Source of the DNA: Aquatica leii
Taxonomy: Eukaryota; Arthropoda; Insecta; Coleoptera; Lampyridae
NCBI GenBank assembly: GCA_035610365.1
Contig: CM069432.1
Span: 113,169,529-113,233,528 of the forward strand
Direction: 5' to 3'
Length of the DNA: 64,000 nt
The notes beneath the pieces were generated by a model. That model searched no databases, had not been told where the DNA came from, and saw only the letters and a program-made list of their open reading frames with translations. The position numbers and the translations under genes were made by a program. Numbering within the stretch: position 1 is the stretch's first letter; each line of letters starts with the position of its first letter. Shown here piece by piece: positions 59,776 to 64,000 of the stretch.

Positions 59776-61816
59776 ATCATGCGTGTTGTTTGCGAAATTT
59801 GGAGGAATTCATAAGACAACCCCACTTAAAAAGTTTGTTGTTAGTCCGTTGCAAAAGTATTCGAAACTTTTTGGAAAAGACGGCGATCTACTTGTTCATA
59901 ACAATTTAAATTATCATAAAGAAGCTATGTGTTATGCCAATAATTATATTAAAACTTATGAAAATCAAGGAAATGAAATTGTAAATATTTTAGACTCTAA
60001 GCGTTTAGAGCAAATTCAAGAAAATAGAAAAAAATTGAAAGCTATCTTGAACACCATTGATTTTCTAGGAAAACAGAATGTGCCGTTACGAAGTCATACA
60101 ATACAAAGTGAAGTAACCCAGTCCTCGGAAGTAAATGAAGGAAACCTCCGAGAATTTTTACGGTATCGGATAGAAACGTGTGGAGACGATTTCATTTTAA
60201 AAAGTCACTTTGAATCGGCTACTGCTCGCACTAAATATATTAGTGCATCGATTCAGAATGAACTTATTAATTGCTGTGGAGAAGAAATTTTATCAAGCTT
60301 TATACAGAAGATTAAAAAATCGAAATACTATAGTGTTATTTTTGACGAAACTACTGACATAAGTAATAAGTCGCAAATGAGTATTGTAATAAGATATCTT
60401 AATGAGGAACATAATATTAAAGAAGATTTCCTTGGTTTTCTTGACTGTCATGAAGAAAATTACAATGATTTTACCCAGGAACCTGTTCTTACAGGAGAGA
60501 TTTTAGGACAAACTGTGTTGTCCTATATCGTGAAGTTAGGTTTATCATTTCAAAATTGCGTAGGGATTGGAACTGATACCTGCAGTGTAATGATGTCAGA
60601 TCAGAAAGGAGCTGTTTCAGAACTGCAAAAGCCACTAAAAAATGCAATCAAATGCCCTTGTTATAACCATTGTTTAAATCTATCAATATCAAAGTCTAGT
60701 AATGTACAAGATATTAGAAATGCTGTAGGTATCATAAAAGAAACAGTAAACTTTTTCAAACTTTCTTCCAAACGAAAAAAAGTGTTGACATTTATTAATA
60801 ATAAAGAATTAATAAGTCTCTGCGAAACTAGATGGGCAGAGCGAAACGAATCTGTATTAAGATTTAAGCTTTGTTTTGAGAAAATAATCGAAAGCTTAGA
60901 ATTAATCACGGAATGGAAAGATAAAGAAAGTTCTTCCAAAGCACGCACTTTATTAGATGCCCTTTTGAGAACAACATTTATAACGTCTCTTTACTGTCTA
61001 TCTTATTTTTTAAGCTTAACGGTAACTTTAAGCAAACTTCTCCAAAAGAAATCTCTCGATAAAAATCAAGCAAAGTTCTTGGTTAAAGATATTACTTCTA
61101 TACTAATTGACAAAAGAGAAAATGCTAAATCTTGTTTTGCAGATATATTTAAAGAAATAGAAAAACTACATAAAAAAATTGATGTAATTTTATTAATGCC
61201 TCGAACAACACAAAGACAAAAAAATCGGGTTAATGTATCAGCTACTAATGCAGAAGAATTTTTTAGAAGAAGTATATTTATTCCTCTTTTAGATCATGTA
61301 ATAGCTGATTTAAATTTTCGTTTTAATAAAGAATTATACGATGTATTGGAAATCAATAGTTTAATACCATCAAGATTAATAGAAGAATCTAAAAATGATA
61401 TTAATTTTTTTAAACAAAATTTAGCTGAATATTTGTCAAGGTTTAAAAACCAATGTGAAGATTTTATTTTACATCTTTTGGATGCAGAATTGGAACTTTG
61501 GATTCAAAAATGGAACAATGTATTAAGTTTACCAGATACAGCAATTTCTACTTTGTAAGTGTGTGATGAAAATTTATATCCACATGTGTATTTGGCACTT
61601 TATTTAATATCGGTCATGCCTATAAGCATGGCAACCTCAGAACGAAGCTTTTCTACGCTAAAAAGGTTGAAGACCTAGATTCGATCTACTATGGGTCAAG
61701 AAAGATTAGTTGGACTAGCTCTGCTTCATGTCCACAGAGATGTCAAAATAAACACGGATGTCGATTTAGACCAATTTGCAAAAATGAAAAAAAGGCATTT
61801 AGACTTCGTTTTATAA
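59765..61816 (+). pseudogene. hAT-superfamily transposase (ZMYM1/THAP0-like, DUF4371 + hATC)
   Basis: A near-complete hAT-type transposase frame of 683 codons. From the first residues: the end of a TTF-type zinc finger (FCKSCVLFAKFGG), KLFGKDGDLLVHNNLNYHKE, and the DUF4371/RNase H-like core with SVIFDETTDISNKSQMSIVI (61-kb side of 60330) and CVGIGTDTCSVMMSDQKGAV (60555). Then CPCYNHCLNLSISKSSNVQD (60650), CETRWAERNESVLRF (60820) and EEFFRRSIFIPLLDH (61255). The C-terminal hATC dimerisation motif lies at 61630-61675: ATSERSFSTLKRLKT. Only two in-frame stops break it: TAA at 61556-61558 and TAG at 61676-61678, where Trp is usual. The N-terminal part of the zinc finger is missing because the frame begins at the junction with the neighbouring transposase remnant. 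Confidence 0.88.
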
Positions 61817-62570
61817 AAATATATAAAATATTTAACAGAGTTGTTTTATTTTTTCTATATGTATATAAGTTGCCTCTCAAAATGTGATTAATCATTTTTA
61901 AATTTAGATAGGATAGTTTATGTTGGTTGAGTTATTAGTCTTTAGATATGGTTAAATTTGTAAATATGTGCATATGTGTAACTATTTCATTTTTAATTTC
62001 TGGTGTAATTAGTAGTAGAGTTTAGTGTTAGCAAAATAAAAGAATTGTCTCTTTATATTACCTCCCTCTAGAAAAAAGAAATATCGACGCCGTTGCTATA
62101 AGCACATATAAGTTCGAATACTATGTAAAATTATAAATAACTTGAGATCAGAATATGAAAGCAAATATAGAAAATCGTAGTTATTATTGTAATTACAATT
62201 GTATTTGTATTTTAACACGTTTATACAATGAGTCTTAAATAAAAGTAAAACGCAATTGAAAAAATGGTTAACAAGATAAAAATACTCTCGTGATGCTTGT
62301 TGACATAAATGGTACTTACAATGCTTCTCTATATAGGGAGCTTATTGGCTTATTGATTTTTAAGTTGTACCAATTTGATAAACATTTGTAACGAAGAATT
62401 TTACAAGAATACAAATAGTTTAGTAAAAATGAAATGCTTACCTACTAAAACAAATATATTTATCGTCTAATAGAAATTGATAAAATTATTGCGTTTTCTA
62501 AAGCTTAAATAAGCCTACTTTAAATCAAACCTTTAAAGTACGTTGCGTAAGTGTTGCTTACATGTATAGG
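61817..62570. other. AT-rich DNA after the hAT pseudogene
   Basis: No terminal inverted repeat is recognisable for the hAT element. No gene seen. Confidence 0.45.
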
Positions 62571-62589
62571 TGTATATATATATATATAT
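62571..62589. repeat. (TA)n microsatellite
   Basis: GTATATATATATATATATATG run, of which about 17 bases are pure TA. It lies between AGGTGTA and the complementary TACACCT at 62603-62610. Confidence 0.9.
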
Positions 62590-62628
62590 GCATTTAGTAC
62601 TCATACACCTCCGAATGCTATATGAAAA

Positions 62629-62766
62629 GATCGATTTCGCCTCCGTTTTTACGTGTTTGCCTCCGTTTTCGGAGCCGAAGGCGTTTTTCTTATTTTTCAT
62701 CTGTATTATGTTTCTTGACGCACTCTCTATCGTTTGACGATTTTTTTACCGGAGGTGAAAACGATC
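62629..62766. repeat. Inverted repeat with CCTCCGTTTT and GGCGAAGGC-like words
   Basis: GATCGATTTCGCCTCCG at 62629 pairs with CCGGAGGTGAAAACGATC ending at 62766. Inside, CGCCTCCGTTTT occurs twice and TCCGTTTTCGGA forms its own small hairpin. It is GC-richer than its surroundings and is probably an old transposon end. Confidence 0.5.
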
Positions 62767-63721
62767 TAAATATCCATACAAAAATACAATATAGTTCTAC
62801 TACTTATTCACTAGGGGCGCTGCTGTTGTATTTCATGATGTGTTTAGTTCCAAACCACCTCCTTATGCTAATAGTACGTATTTGCCTCATAATATTGACA
62901 ACACCGCTAGAGGCAAAAACGATACAAAGTTATATGTACATGACGTATATGGATATAATTACTTTTCTGGATTTAGTCGTACCTACATACCTCGTATTTT
63001 CTCCCAGTCAATTTTTGTTTAATTTGCTTATATTACAGATTAGTAAGGTAAGTATGATATTGATATGAACTAATATAAAACAGGTCATTATACATATATA
63101 CAGTATATCTCCAGATCAAATTTACAAGAGGATAAACCATTTATGTTTACGAAAAAGTTTACTGTGACACCTAGAAAAAAATAAAAAACTTTAAATGAAA
63201 AAATGCCATTATCTACAGAATAAAATCTTTATGCAAAAATAAATAATTTTAATTAATTGTTAGATCTGGGACACTGTTTTGGACTTTGAACGAAACGTTG
63301 GCAACTTCAGCTTCTACGGTTTAAACCCAAAAAAACGTTTTCACTTTACTTCGGCCATGGAAGCCTCTGATCTTATATTTAAATTCATTATATTTTGTAG
63401 AAATGTTATTATAAAAAAAAATTTTGTTTTTAGGTAGCTGTTTAGTTACAATTAAATAAATAACACGCAGTTATAAAGTTTATTTAACAAAGATTATAAA
63501 AGTAATAAAATGAAAACAATACAATACAAATAATAAAATAATGACATTATGTCAAAATGACTACGTATTTTTATTTTTCTGCTGTTGTGTATATATTATA
63601 AACAAAAGTCTTCACTTTCTGTTGGCTTATAGGCTCACACACCCAAGCATTTTTAGAGCTTACTTCTTTTTAGTATGCTGTTTAAAGTGACGACACCAAT
63701 TTTTTCTGTTTCTCTGTTCTT
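62767..63721. other. Non-coding stretch
   Basis: Contains an unexplained GC-richer segment up to about 63020 (ACTAGGGGCGCTG; ACACCGCTAGAGGC) and AT-rich DNA beyond it. The long plus-strand frame 62622-63068 is hydrophobic but overlaps the inverted repeat and shows no family match. Confidence 0.35.
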
Positions 63722-63934
63722 CTAACTATTCTGCTTCTTTTCTATTTTTGCAACATTTTTAGAACTTGATAAACTGCAACTTTTTTCTCCTACACAGTCT
63801 TTTGTAGTCGAAGGTTTGTTTTTTTGTACGGGTGCCGGTGGTGAGTTCGGTAGAATGCCCTCTTCATCAGAATTAATATTAATGACAGTTAATGCCTTGT
63901 TTTTGTATTTAATTTGATCCTCTTTGTCAAACAA
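63722..63934 (-). CDS. Hypothetical protein fragment, Ser/Lys/Glu-rich
   Basis: I do not recognise this gene. The minus-strand frame reads KVATLFDKEDQIKYKNKALT, then NINSDEEGILPNSPPAPVQK and a Lys/Ser-rich end with a stop at 63722-63724. Its composition is that of a low-complexity linker or a tail of a real protein rather than of random AT-rich DNA. An in-frame stop lies just upstream of the ACG/GTT codons preceding KVATLF (about 63954), so this could be an internal exon or a transposon-protein remnant. No signal peptide or membrane segment is visible. Confidence 0.25.
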   Translation of the reverse strand: MFDKEDQIKYKNKALTVININSDEEGILPNSPPAPVQKNKPSTTKDCVGEKSCSLSSSKNVAKIEKKQNS

Positions 63935-64000
63935 TGTTGCAACCTTAACCGTTTAGTACGCTTTTTAACTTATTTCGTAAAATTTATGGTAAGTTTTTAC
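63935..64000. other. Window end, nothing recognised
   Basis: Short AT-rich remainder. Confidence 0.4.

Noticed and set aside
62622..63068. 148-residue hydrophobic frame resembling a membrane protein
   Set aside because: It overlaps an inverted repeat and repeated CCTCCGTTTT words; hydrophobicity is expected from T-rich DNA.

Overview
This window looks like nuclear DNA of an insect, with no intact host gene that I can recognise. It is very AT-rich, lacks bacterial-style gene packing, and carries only decayed eukaryotic transposable elements (TEs): Ty3/gypsy, Penelope-like, Tc1/mariner, pogo, hAT, PIF/Harbinger, an ISL2EU/IS4EU-type element and many inverted-repeat elements. That mix fits a large repeat-rich insect genome such as a beetle or bug, but I cannot name the species. 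The window is best read as a long intergenic or intronic stretch.

Layout. 1-4290: the 3' part of a decayed Ty3/gypsy element whose integrase tail is split by a 1.59 kb solo-LTR-like insertion. 5.5-5.9 kb: two copies of a short dispersed hairpin repeat, with two more near 40.0 and 45.8 kb. 8.5-14.25 kb: a composite with long inverted arms built from tandem units; its core holds a 3'-truncated gypsy element with a candidate LTR promoter. 14.25-16.65 kb: small palindromes. 19.5-20.1 kb: a degenerate tandem repeat. 26.3-30.24 kb: a long-TIR Tc1-like element whose left arm contains a pogo-type element with a TA duplication. 30.8-31.7 kb: a PIF/Harbinger transposase pseudogene. 32.1-34.3 kb: a foldback element with arms of about 1 kb. 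36.2-39.8 kb: inverted CCCTAGTAGAA ends. 40.5-43.0 kb: two more transposase remnants. 45-47.4 kb: small MITE-like elements.

48.67-53.7 kb holds two Penelope-like copies facing outward. The minus-strand copy keeps a GIY-YIG domain and a hammerhead-ribozyme-like motif. The plus-strand copy has lost both by separate deletions and is split by a 1.34 kb hAT-type element full of TATCGCGATA-like motifs. 57.5-59.8 kb holds a convergent pair: a SAP/SWIM/YqaJ nuclease-like pseudogene and the C-terminus of a DDE_4-type transposase. It is joined directly to a hAT (ZMYM1/THAP0-like) transposase pseudogene interrupted by only two stop codons.

The genes do not form a host pathway. They record successive nested insertions, and several can be ordered in time because removing the inner insertion and one target copy re-aligns the outer sequence. 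The points most worth follow-up are the Penelope hammerhead pair, the ISL2EU-like convergent pair, the two large inverted-repeat elements and the nested insertions.
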